The notes under the pieces were generated by a model. It did no database searches. It saw only the letters and a program-made list of their open reading frames with translations, and was not told the DNA's origin. From CAYWRZ01 sp964460845 (GTDB lineage: Bacteria > Bacteroidota > Bacteroidia > Flavobacteriales_D > UBA2798), in NCBI GenBank assembly GCA_964460845.1, contig CAYWRZ010000019.1, positions 1 through 48,844 on the forward strand: a DNA stretch of 48,844 nt, in the 5' to 3' direction. Numbering within the stretch: the first letter of the stretch is position 1; each line of letters begins with the position of its first letter. Shown piece by piece: positions 38,201 to 45,400 of the stretch. Both the position numbers and the translations under genes were made by a program.

Positions 38201-40701
38201 CCTGATCCGGGAGAAACATTATAAGGCAACACGTTGCTCGTATTCAATACCGAAAGCGGATAAGTACCTGCCGAGGCCACGCCGGGACTCGTTTCCTGGT
38301 ACTGCGCATACTGACCGCCGGGCTGCACATCGCCCAACAACTGACGGTACGTAATTTCGCACCAGCTTTCCATCATTTTACAGGCACTTTTACATTCGGC
38401 ATAAAGCAGGTCGTAATCGGCCGAAGTACCTCTTCCCTGTGCGATGAATGCATCGCGTTCGCCCAGGTTATCGAGACAATCCTGGCAGTCTATTTCACAG
38501 CCTGAATAATCGAGCTGATTCATATAGCCCTGCGTAAAATCTTCGAGTGTAAGCGCACAGGTATTGTATTCCGGATCGAGATAAGTCGCCACATAAAAGT
38601 CGATCGCATCCTGACTAATATGCAGCACTTTGCTTACCGTATAAGATCCTACCGGGAGATAAACCTCTTGCGTATAGGGCGGTGCAAGCTCGTAATCGCC
38701 GTTACATTCGGTGCTGAATACGATCTGATCGTTCTGATCGAGGGTAAATTGCCCCACCACCCGCTTGACAGGTTGCCCGCTTTCTTGCGCATAATCGACC
38801 CCGCATTCGTCGATGATGTGAATTTCCATTTCATATACGCAGCTAAAGCATACATCCTGTTCGAGGCAGGGATCGGTATAGGGCCCTACGGTAAACTCGT
38901 AGGCGAACTCATAATTGCCTGCATAAGGCACCAACATTTGCGTGCTGAAGACCATCGCGTTGGAATCGTTGCTCGGTACATTGAGCAGACTTACTCCGTT
39001 GGGATCGGCCGAAAACAGGTCGATGGTAAATTCTACCGCCGCCGCCGCTTCCGAAGGCAGGGCATCGAGGCCGGGCGTAGCATCGCCTGCCAAAGAAGTA
39101 GCTATCACGCGTCCTTCCTGATCGAGGTACGATACGCTAACCTGTCCGTTGGGATCGATTACCACATTTTTCTTGTAATGCGCAGCGTAGCCTACCTCAC
39201 TGCCGAACAGGCGATCGAGCTGGGGCTGATTGGGCTGTCCGTAAAAATATTTCGTTTCGTGGCCGCTTCCAAGCTGGAAAGTTTCGCCTGCGCCGCCTTG
39301 CCGGCGGATACGTCCCGTATTGTCGGGCGTATATTCGACCTGCACAAAAGGATAGCCTTTGGCATCGGGCACGTACGACTGGAAGCCCGATTTATCAGGA
39401 TTGGCCTGCGAGTAATAGGCCGACGCACCGATCTCGGTACCCATTGTACCGGCAGAAACGCCGCATCCTCCTGCATCTTCGTCAAAATCTTCGGGTGAAT
39501 AAGGATTAGAAGAACCGTTCACATTAAACGCCTCATAATACTGCAGCGCCCGTTCATAATCCGGTATTTTTTCGACAGGAGCGGGCAACACAGTCACCGC
39601 GGGTCGCCCCTGGTAATCGTAAATCGTTTCGCCCACGATCACATTCTCGTCGGTATTGAGGCGTGTCACGGTCTGCCGGCTGCGCAAGCTGCCATCAAAA
39701 TAGCTGATCACTTCTTTTTTCTTGCCTTCTTCGGCAAACGTGGTGGTGACCTGCCAGTTTTTATCGTGCTCATGCGCGGTAGCGACATACACAAACGTAG
39801 TAACCACCGATGCATTCGAGCCTGCATCCGGTGCGTTCCACACTCCGAAAAGATAGGTATCGCCTTCTATGAAAGCCCTTACCCGGAACAGCACATAACC
39901 TCTGTCAAAAAGCATCGGGATGCGGTAACTGGTTCCTTTGGTTTCGATACGGGTGCTGTTGTGCTTAAAATCGAAAGCCAGTGCCGACATCGCCAGCGGC
40001 GTGCCTGTGGCCGAATAATCGTTGACGTGTGTCCATTCCAGTTGATAATGCATCGCATTAAACAACGGATTCCAGGAAACCAGAATTTCGTCCGGGGTAG
40101 AGTTGTTGTCAATATCGAGCTGTACAGGGCTGTTAAACACCAAAGGTGTATTACCCTCACCTCCATAATGATAATGCCGTCTCACATCTATTTGACTCTC
40201 TATATAAAGATTTGCCGGGAGCGTGCCGCTGCTTATTCCGTTTATCTCAATTATTTTAACCGTAAAACGATAAACGTCGGTAAACGCGAAACGCTGCTTA
40301 TCACGCGAAGAGCTCCCTGTAAAAGGATTGTATTCTACCTCCAGATCGACATAGGTCAATCCCATCGAGACATCAGCCGCATCGAAGGTTTCCACTTCAA
40401 GCCTTACCGAGGTGGTAGCGCTGCTCCCCACATAACCGGGATAATTCCAGTCCACTGCCAGCGTAATGAAGTTCCTCACGTCGTCGTCGAAGGCTCCGGT
40501 TTTGGGCGTAAAATCGACCTCACTTTCGGCGGCAGGCGTACCAATAGTAACTGGTGTTCCCGACGGATAAGTGGTACGGATCACCTGCGTGACCGGTGGC
40601 AAATCAATGGCCTGGCTTACCGAAAAAAACACGGTAGAAAACACCAGTGTCAGCAGCATCACCTTGCGGCCGAACGAAGAAGCAATACATTTTCTATTCA
40701 T
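29206..40701 (-). CDS. Giant RHS/YD-repeat surface protein with YCF48-like propeller array and variable C-terminal tip
   Basis: A 3831-residue exported protein; signal peptide ~1-32. Order: a fibronectin-like stretch (~185-300); an RHS-shell N-terminal region like DUF6443 (~415-540, SVSYLDQEGRVIATSLAG); a long region with Cys clusters (~620-1750); a ~970-residue array of YCF48/BNR-like blades (~1905-2870, with TNDGGATWQ and YTSNGGTGW motifs); classic YD repeats (~2880-3540, YWYDRLGRL, YSYDIHGNV); the RHS core (~3550-3605, FYDSRVGRWLSIDAF, YANNPLIYLDVNGD); and a ~220-residue unique tip. RHS shells usually enclose a C-terminal toxin; no known toxin family was recognised here. The tip DNA is AT-rich compared with the shell. 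Last gene of a five-gene operon, with no sorting domain and no same-strand gene after it to serve as immunity. Confidence 0.9.
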   Translation of the reverse strand: MNRKCIASSFGRKVMLLTLVFSTVFFSVSQAIDLPPVTQVIRTTYPSGTPVTIGTPAAESEVDFTPKTGAFDDDVRNFITLAVDWNYPGYVGSSATTSVRLEVETFDAADVSMGLTYVDLEVEYNPFTGSSSRDKQRFAFTDVYRFTVKIIEINGISSGTLPANLYIESQIDVRRHYHYGGEGNTPLVFNSPVQLDIDNNSTPDEILVSWNPLFNAMHYQLEWTHVNDYSATGTPLAMSALAFDFKHNSTRIETKGTSYRIPMLFDRGYVLFRVRAFIEGDTYLFGVWNAPDAGSNASVVTTFVYVATAHEHDKNWQVTTTFAEEGKKKEVISYFDGSLRSRQTVTRLNTDENVIVGETIYDYQGRPAVTVLPAPVEKIPDYERALQYYEAFNVNGSSNPYSPEDFDEDAGGCGVSAGTMGTEIGASAYYSQANPDKSGFQSYVPDAKGYPFVQVEYTPDNTGRIRRQGGAGETFQLGSGHETKYFYGQPNQPQLDRLFGSEVGYAAHYKKNVVIDPNGQVSVSYLDQEGRVIATSLAGDATPGLDALPSEAAAAVEFTIDLFSADPNGVSLLNVPSNDSNAMVFSTQMLVPYAGNYEFAYEFTVGPYTDPCLEQDVCFSCVYEMEIHIIDECGVDYAQESGQPVKRVVGQFTLDQNDQIVFSTECNGDYELAPPYTQEVYLPVGSYTVSKVLHISQDAIDFYVATYLDPEYNTCALTLEDFTQGYMNQLDYSGCEIDCQDCLDNLGERDAFIAQGRGTSADYDLLYAECKSACKMMESWCEITYRQLLGDVQPGGQYAQYQETSPGVASAGTYPLSVLNTSNVLPYNVSPGSGNWKNPQTEYQGVTYPHYLNENGSIATVTVLPDGANYIPAVSNVLDVFLSTDGVTLLTYPENLLHLNDFIALFRPEWAAGLVRYHPEYCYYEKCRIYGETHADDILTSDDFDSRMLFTHTWNDAVSEGFIVANYASQPNAISRLGNIGNTASIIYDPFVTNAGLIGSTFIANFGWRFMNYIEVSGTPHNALEAAAISARCPYPGTPISSDCLDFGLDVVGYSPAQNDSLRDVEWNIAKNFYLSLKRQIQDSIADAYARTSCYGLNHCIGNNDEYNPFTSQMLNLPGPLTFLAQPYFSPAQPCGGFTRELYSNKQVRFVRAVNVPMQETNYVDAGYQVYLQTGMCPTTYASLQLINQMAEYGKLTATNESLLGYPAYTSFYLAAYNYTPPVSITSDPIEWDASQPSADELIVSLSNSGGPIGSTSFDKSGLSISWSDIKGFTAIRYGMGSNTTFAYPAQVKAKIVQGGITTYEWLDISLTAPEPDCVFPERCEPNDFARDVMMLTSALAHNGDFIGANISLEAPGNYSPFVTNRIRNMLGTPNNDLEWDFDPMTNLVRIYDVTNPTQYISFQMMSTDPSGFSSGDVPLIKSFTNIKSAYQHLYTVEARDVAGNFMVEFTAAVTHFDGVTERGVSMGKCALPQPMSCQGTPFDLTEDLEEVLKERVVRPSFAAAPNLGLSPYYSMLLQSYLGFNTSGTYTPDNTGPDYHERIDINSETCGISLYTQTTTSGLHLDEVIAIGDIIIYGEPEADNYFHQFKMVAVFQVGMSEVTDTIFGYSCLPLAKCTLCDEEPEPLMRRMEVRQTEQKTGPDGTARKSGAKPELQRSMQREASAPILPDPCENAYEEYSSLVRDYNRYAKEGGLPAITNVYDQETFIREGFCYCLDGYFANLYAYVAGLYEPLSVTEMLDIGKYCEDRLTPPCTPEPYVFDGSTDLPPADYENPCQTQLEDNAKLNGEAMYQQYVEYMTTVIASAYRKHCLGAAETFTTVYTDKEYHFTLYYYDQAGNLVKTVPPEGVRMLDITSHTSPDAIQVANDRLNGTHTIYTHHQLPTTYRYNSLNQLEQQSLPDHDKMSVWQTSLSVILEPGMTVTDVQFVNGQQGYLTGYYTPAGGSQARGLMYRTNDGGATWQRVNDLLGVTLNKIQMVDANVGYAVGERGIVLKTTNGGGSWDMLNTHEHNVEWNLWDLHFVDANTGVLVGSGITTYGGISILVTGGGTGFTFGLFPSSSYTSGGYFRVTSVTYDAANSQYVAVARHKLTNSVPEFGRVFYSNDGVNWIEHSGYTNNDLYALTYVDGEAYFVAGISGTQAGMDASGGYSFHVPTNLTGTVRDVYCLNTTEGVAIVEDNPGEGLLYKTNNGGQHWELLGDDQHYYTGFNMYTTGKLLATGRNGLVHRILLETGQPFGIVALNNYPGSQDVHGSFGAMVGTKVPVLVGGNGGQLYYSRDAQMTVPVWTSVPTSVLSSDNAIRKIAGRTIGTNPNSFSMSAVLLTDQGNLYGVFKSTGNAFTLSAVSAGGAEFADVVYATGESYALAIEKNTGVVYVINLPSGGPASSATAISSSSSYTNFTRLTYRNTGTIPEVVVIGEAGVVLQGELNNFSTPTSLLWTDMTENLYPHGFADVEYEETSGDLYAVAGNGRYYVKSSGLWREHALPERTEMHTAALHEDGNYGLIGGAQGRLYRIDLSTQSVETLVSGVTETIFDLETVGDIAAASCGGGMVFSTPDMRVPSPIFTAISTTVTTDIRGLSYRPTSGEVLTVGQQSHIQRVSMGAVALRVTQIFTPPLNAVHFADAARGYTVGDNFTVRYTSDGGATWRAILPATLNIPSPLPAFKGVYTHTDGTGVFVGNDGFIYSASAGAAQPQIRFSSLGINLNDVAFVNPLEGFAVGGNGTNARVYYTSNGGTGWTPVTAFNTVTGEMNALRTFPRNNSFLAVGNNGQMIYGNNSGHLLTYPSAVTSGTSEDLQDLFFHDDLNGYIVGTGGTLLRSDGFTLDGSLNYASGSWIPLPVNDGLAGQTVTTDMDIRTIAFYERFKGFMGGAYAVNSEYHRRIHDESGIYSTRYWYDRLGRLILSQNTKQHNASPKRYSYTLYDALGRVYEVGEKEENATGDNFTSIFGTLINNHYNPETIDESRYLAWIDEAGARREVTQTYYDRSYAVSDIYGMSQENLRKRIAIVTYEEEYDANDSTYDQATYYSYDIHGNVAKFSQHNGKISMEEFHMSFFHYKYDLISGNVNQVGYGNGHSHTHQYRYDADNRITEVQTSKDGSGIWDTDARYFYYAHGPLARVEVGDLQVQGVDYVYNLQGWIKGVNSNTLDINRDPGEDSDPNGIHKHVAKDVYGYSLGYFAGDYSPINTAKTGTNSFYATLTGSDLEAERYNLYNGNIGSMVSTITNPSTRDVLPQGTAYKYDQLNRLRESKAFTNIDVGDNEWQSGSTYLGRYQNQFSYDANGNILSQLRKDGAGADIDELTYRYAKDLSGSVIQNRLYHVNDAVNPADYSDDIDDMDLFEEDLQLINTDNNYGYTEMGELKFDRQEEIAEIQWRVDGKVKAIIRPPLSTKKNLRFDYDPFGKRVSKHIYDSDDNWEKSIYYMRDAQGNVMAVYEYTVDEVEETESFKLKELHLYGSARLGIESPDLELIGYEPDYELTSRTLGYKQYELSNHLGNVLSVVSDKKIPQDSDTDQEVDGYLAHILSATDYSPFGVTLDDRNFSGGNYRYGFNGMEKDDQVKGDANSYDFGARFYDSRVGRWLSIDAFSSKYPYLSTYSSYANNPLIYLDVNGDYLDPANEAAQVFIDKTADKFAKAFTFEPIGSDKTMFTITENFESFKQFQKHLKKEKVTYTAAEEIEAFHFYQLVKEPKRIEVQIATIKTPSYASTREFIEGKSGSKVIKGVLVTENTSYSYFVSLLNASKDGLTPGLGKYLYEDAPYTYQYTNPGETEEKTYPADKLINVVRGEKFAFFPEENPRNQSTNSGMLLIDGTEPEKIFSNLVNGVSAAQKITLENE

Positions 40702-40714
40702 CGTCTATGTATTT

Positions 40715-41473
40715 CTATTTCCTTACTATTCTTGTATCGTGAACGGTAAAACCTTTACAACGCGCACCGGGTAGAAACGCTCCGCCCGATTCTTCGAAAT
40801 AAGGTTTTTCATCAAATTCTTTTTTGTAGTCGAAACGAAGGCCCGATCGGTAATTGAGGTAGTTCATTTCTATACGCGGGGCCGATTTGGGGGCATTCGG
40901 ATCGGTAGGATTTTCGCTCAGCTCGACGCGCATATAGCTTATCGATTTTTCGAGAAATCCGGTAGAAGAAAAAAACATTTCCATGGTCGAAACGCGCGAC
41001 TTTTTATCGAACGTAACCTGTATTTTCTGTCCTTTTCCTTCTTCTTTTTTCTGAATGGACACGATGGATCCACGCAAAGCTTTCCGTTCGGCTTCGATAA
41101 AAGAAAAATCAATATCCTTGAGTGGTTCGGAAATCACTACGGTGCGGTAAGCCGAGTCGATCGTAAAACGATATTTCGCATTCTGAATGGTATGAATACC
41201 GAGCAGATAGCTGTGAAAATTATTTCCCGAACGGCGTACAAACCCGTGCTCCGTTTCAAAGGCAACCTTATCGGTATGGGTTTTGTAAGAGGCAAGGCTG
41301 TAATCGAGCGCATACGACTGTGTAGTCGAAAAATAGTTTTCGGCACGGGCCGTCAGCTTGTCGTACTCCTCGACAGAGAGCGTCTGCCAACCCTGATTTT
41401 TTGGCCATCCGTAGCCCTGAAGCAGCATACTGAGCAGCAGCAGAGCGCCTGTAAAATAGAATCTCTTTTTCAT
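40715..41473 (-). CDS. Secreted protein of unknown function, possibly LolA-like fold
   Basis: A 252-residue protein with a signal peptide (MKKRFYFTGALLLLSMLLQGYGW). The mature part begins with a helix (LSVEEYDKLTARAENYFSTTQSY), followed by a run of amphipathic strands (YALDYSLASYKTH, YRFTIDSAYRTVVISEP, KIQVTFDKKSRVSTMEMFFS). That helix-then-strands order resembles LolA/DUF4292-like lipid-binding folds, but no signature settles it. Its ATG overlaps the stop of the upstream gene by 4 bases (ATGA), and it ends 13 bp before the RHS gene, so translation is tightly coupled. It may help export or fold the giant surface proteins; that is a guess from position. Confidence 0.72.
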   Translation of the reverse strand: MKKRFYFTGALLLLSMLLQGYGWPKNQGWQTLSVEEYDKLTARAENYFSTTQSYALDYSLASYKTHTDKVAFETEHGFVRRSGNNFHSYLLGIHTIQNAKYRFTIDSAYRTVVISEPLKDIDFSFIEAERKALRGSIVSIQKKEEGKGQKIQVTFDKKSRVSTMEMFFSSTGFLEKSISYMRVELSENPTDPNAPKSAPRIEMNYLNYRSGLRFDYKKEFDEKPYFEESGGAFLPGARCKGFTVHDTRIVRK

Positions 41474-42450
41474 TTTTTGACTACGCTGGTTTTCGTTTCC
41501 TGAATGGTCATAATACCCCTCTCCGTTTCTTTTTTGATGCGTACGAGCTTACCCTCTTCGTCGTATTCGTAAAAAGTGGCATAATTGCGTTCATCAAGCT
41601 CGGCCATGAGTCGGAGTGTATGCGGATCATATACATACGTTTTCATACTTCCGTCGAAGGGATGCACGCGGATATCGTCGAAATAACAATCGCCGGTAGT
41701 ACAGCTAAGTCTGATGCGCATGAAGGTAGCGCCAAGAGGCGGTGTAAACTCAAATTCGATACGCTGCCATCCGTCTATAATAATACCCCCCGCAGTAAAA
41801 GGCCCCTCAGAAGACGGTATGTTCGGATACTCTATCGATATCCGTGGATGTCCATAGCTTTCTTGTTCTACCGGTGCGTTATGCTCTTTAACCCAGGCGC
41901 TCAGCACATATTTTTTCCCGGGTTCGGGTGTAAAAGATCCTATGCAGTTTTCGCAGCTCAGGTCTTTGCAGGAAAGTGTCAGCTCATCTCTTACGGAGAG
42001 CGAAAAAGAAGAATTACATTCGGAAGGATTTACCCTGAGAAAATAATACCCCGCCGGAAGGGTGCCAATGATGTTGCTCGTATTATAAATTACCGCCGGC
42101 ACGTTGTGGGTGAGATTGATCGAAGGATTTGCGCTTGCCGCATCACAGGCATTCACCATAAGCGGTGCGCTGAAAGGCCCCCAGAGCGAGAACCCGTTCA
42201 GCATATCCGGACTTTGTATCACGAGATCGGAGAGTCCGTTGCTGCCCACTTCGAATAAGAACCAGTAGTTCAGATCGTAATCGGGGCACATGGGTACGTT
42301 GTCGGGATCGGGAAAGCTCAGATCAAAGCTGACCGTAGTGTTGGTACAGAAAAAAGTCGACTGGATACAATCACTTTCGGTTTGGGCATAGGCACGGGGG
42401 CTTATCGCCAGCCAGCCTAACACTACTATAAAAAGAGAAAACCTGTTCAT
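41470..42450 (-). CDS. Secreted protein with sandwich domains and a YD-repeat tail
   Basis: A 326-residue protein from the ATG at 42450, which opens the signal peptide MNRFSLFIVVLGWLAISPRAYAQ; 13 codons upstream are open but would overlap the previous gene. Residues ~25-160 (STFFCTNTTVSF, NGFSLWGPFSAPL, YYFLRVNPSEC) resemble the N-terminal domain of the T9SS cargo protein at 9689-13420. Residues ~175-265 look like a carbohydrate-binding-type sandwich (PGKKYVLSAWVKE, GWQRIEFEFTPP, CYFDDIRVHPF). The end is a YD-repeat tail (KTYVYDPHTLRLMAELDE, YEYDEEGKLVRIKKE). That tail looks like the end of a larger YD protein, so it may complement the 1845-residue protein encoded 19 bp upstream. Confidence 0.82.
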   Translation of the reverse strand: MNRFSLFIVVLGWLAISPRAYAQTESDCIQSTFFCTNTTVSFDLSFPDPDNVPMCPDYDLNYWFLFEVGSNGLSDLVIQSPDMLNGFSLWGPFSAPLMVNACDAASANPSINLTHNVPAVIYNTSNIIGTLPAGYYFLRVNPSECNSSFSLSVRDELTLSCKDLSCENCIGSFTPEPGKKYVLSAWVKEHNAPVEQESYGHPRISIEYPNIPSSEGPFTAGGIIIDGWQRIEFEFTPPLGATFMRIRLSCTTGDCYFDDIRVHPFDGSMKTYVYDPHTLRLMAELDERNYATFYEYDEEGKLVRIKKETERGIMTIQETKTSVVKK

Positions 42451-42469
42451 ACCAAAATGTGTTTTTAAC

Positions 42470-45400
42470 TTAGTTTTCCTGTGAAACAATTATCTGACTA
42501 ACACGACAGCCTTGTGCATCGGTTATCGTGACTTCGACCGCAAAACCTCCATACACTGAGGTGAAGTACACCTGATTATTGTTGAGCGACACCGTAGGAT
42601 CACCGTAAAAGATGGTGTAATTGATCTGATAAGGCGCTGTTCCTCCCATTATCACGAAAGGATTACGCTCAGACAGTGTCAGGTTGCAACCTGCCTTTTC
42701 GCAATAATCGAGTGGTTTATCCATCGTCACATCGTGACCGGAAGAAACCTTGATACTGGTACGTCCGGTATGCGCTTCGGCTGTAGAAAGCAAGGGACCG
42801 GCTCCGTCAAACTTAAAGTGGTTATCGGCACAAGGACTGAAATCGTAATCTTCAAATCCGTCGAAACCTATATCTCGGTAGCGTGAATTGGCGGCTACCG
42901 AAGTAGGCAGCGATTGCCTGTAGCCGAAAGTAGCTGCCGAATAACGACCTAAGGCATCGCGATTTTCGAGCTCGGGTCCGTAATTGCTGACCTCCGTAAT
43001 TTCGGCGGTATAAGTCCAGTTTTTATCGTGGACCTCCCATTTTTTACCGTTAAGCCGGTAATAGGGCGTGTAGGAAGTAAATACCCCGTCGCGACGAAGA
43101 TTCGTGTTGTTATTGTAATGACTTTGCGTACGTCCGGAAAGATGCACGAAGGATTTTTCAGGGCGCCAATTGCCTTTTATGCCCAACACATAAGGATTGG
43201 TAGTCACTAACGGAGCGCCTTCGCCGGGTTCGAAACAATCGCAGAACGAACGCCACCTGTCGCCGAATTCTATAGCCGAAGCCTGTAGCACATTATTAAA
43301 AAGATTGCCTTTAAAATGCGCCAGCGGATTGCTGAGCGTGGTGATGGAAGCGATAGAAGTTGAAGGCATATTTCTTCGTCCCGAGCGAAGAATTTTCACC
43401 GCATACGAACCATTTACCGGCATCCCGTATTTATCGAGCACCGTAATTTTTCCGGGTGCTACTTCGGTAACCCATCCACGCAGGCTGCTTCCCAGTTTCA
43501 GCTCATCGCCGGGTACAAACACCGCTGCGGCCGGAGAATGGCTGGCTACGCCGCCGCTAAAGTTGAGCGTTCCGACGGATATGCCCAAATTTTTATAGGC
43601 TTGTCCCATACCGTCGTAATACCAGTGTGCGGGGTAATTGAGCGTATAGATCGGATCTTCAAAATTGGTAGCCGTTTCGGTAAGCAGCACCTCTCCCGTT
43701 TCGGAATCGTAAGCCAGATCTCGGGTCGAAACGACCGAATTGAGATCAGTGGCTATTACTTCTTCCAATATGCCGAAACGCTGTGTCACTTTAGTAAATG
43801 AAGCACTTCGGAATTGGGTCTCGTCGCGCACCGTTGCCGGAAGGAAAATGGGCAGCGGTCCGATGGGAATAATGACCAAAAACGTTTCCAGGTTACCCTG
43901 AATTTCGTTGGTCTTCGATTCGGTTTCGGCATGACGCATATCGGCCACCATATCGAAGAATACACCCACCTGAGCCTGCGACACGTTGCCTTCGGGGTTC
44001 AGCACATCGACCGTGTTGACCAGTCTGAATGAATTGCTTCCGTAAGCTTTCTTTTTGTATTTATATTCGACCGAACTCATCGGAGAAAGCGCACCTTCGG
44101 CGTATATTTCCTGCCGTTTGGGCTTACCGTGCATATCGTTGGTCTCGATCGCAAAGCCCTGTGTAACGGTTAGGTAATCGCGCGAGTTGATGTTAAATAT
44201 GGATGAAATGCTGAAAGGATTATTCTTATGCCGTTCCATGTCGCGATCCGTTCGGCTTACAATGGTGGGAAAATCTTTTGCCGTATAGAACTCATGCACG
44301 ATATGACCAGTGGCCGTCCGGGTCACACCTGTGCGGGTAAGGTTCCGCACCAAGACCCGGCTATAGCCTACGCTCGCAGAGGGAAAAAAGCTTTCGCCCA
44401 GGGGTTCTTCCTGATACATCTTATCGTCGGGTGCCAGTAGATTATCGATAGAGAAGCTAATAGGTTGTTTCCAGGGATTTTCTTCCCCACCTATTTGCGG
44501 TTCGTACGAAGCTACTCCCGAAGAAGTACCGTCTTTTAACTGATAATAATATTCCTGCCCGTAAGTGGCGTTACTACCCGAGCTGGTCATTTGCGACCAG
44601 TTGTCGCGCACAGTTAATTTTCTAACCCTCGCTCCGCCACCTAACTTAGCTTTGTTCGGATTGTTGAGCCGGATCCAGCTTTTCCCCATTATCATTCTAT
44701 CGCCCACTCCTTTGTTTTCGAAAAGAAATTTATTAGGTCCTTTTACAAATTCGGTTGTATTGGCCACCAGGTCGGCAAGGATATTGGAGGAGAGCAGTTG
44801 CAAAATAATCTGCTGCCCTAAGTTGGAAGCGGTTACGCTGCTGTATTGGTAAATAGCGCTTTGCAGGTGCAGGCGACCAAACTGAATGGCCGCTTTTACG
44901 ATAGGGTTTCGGTTAGCCCCTGATTCAGCATCGTTAAAATTAACCGGTTTCAGTATGATATATCCGTAATCGGTGCCGCCGATATTCGTAATTCCGTAGT
45001 TGCTGCCGTGAATTTCAGCGTAGCCGAACGTATAATCGTAACTGTCGGGGGTAGTACGCATCAGCGCCCTGAAATAGACATTTTTGACCCCTGAAATATA
45101 TTCCTGAATGGAATAATCGGATCCGTTGGGAAGCTCAAACAAAAGGCGTTTGGTGCCGTCGGCCACATTGACCGGTGTGCCGTTACTGTATATCGTATTG
45201 TCGAACCCGACGATGCGGAACATCTGCATGGCCCGTTTGTGCTGCACATACGCATAATCGTCACTTTCATATTCGACATCGATTTTTCCGCCCGAAGGAA
45301 GATATACGCCCGTGAGCAGCCAGGATTGAGCATACTGTTCGGCCTGGGCTTTATCCTGAATCACGTAAGGATATTCGGCGTTGTTGAGTGCGTCGCTGAT

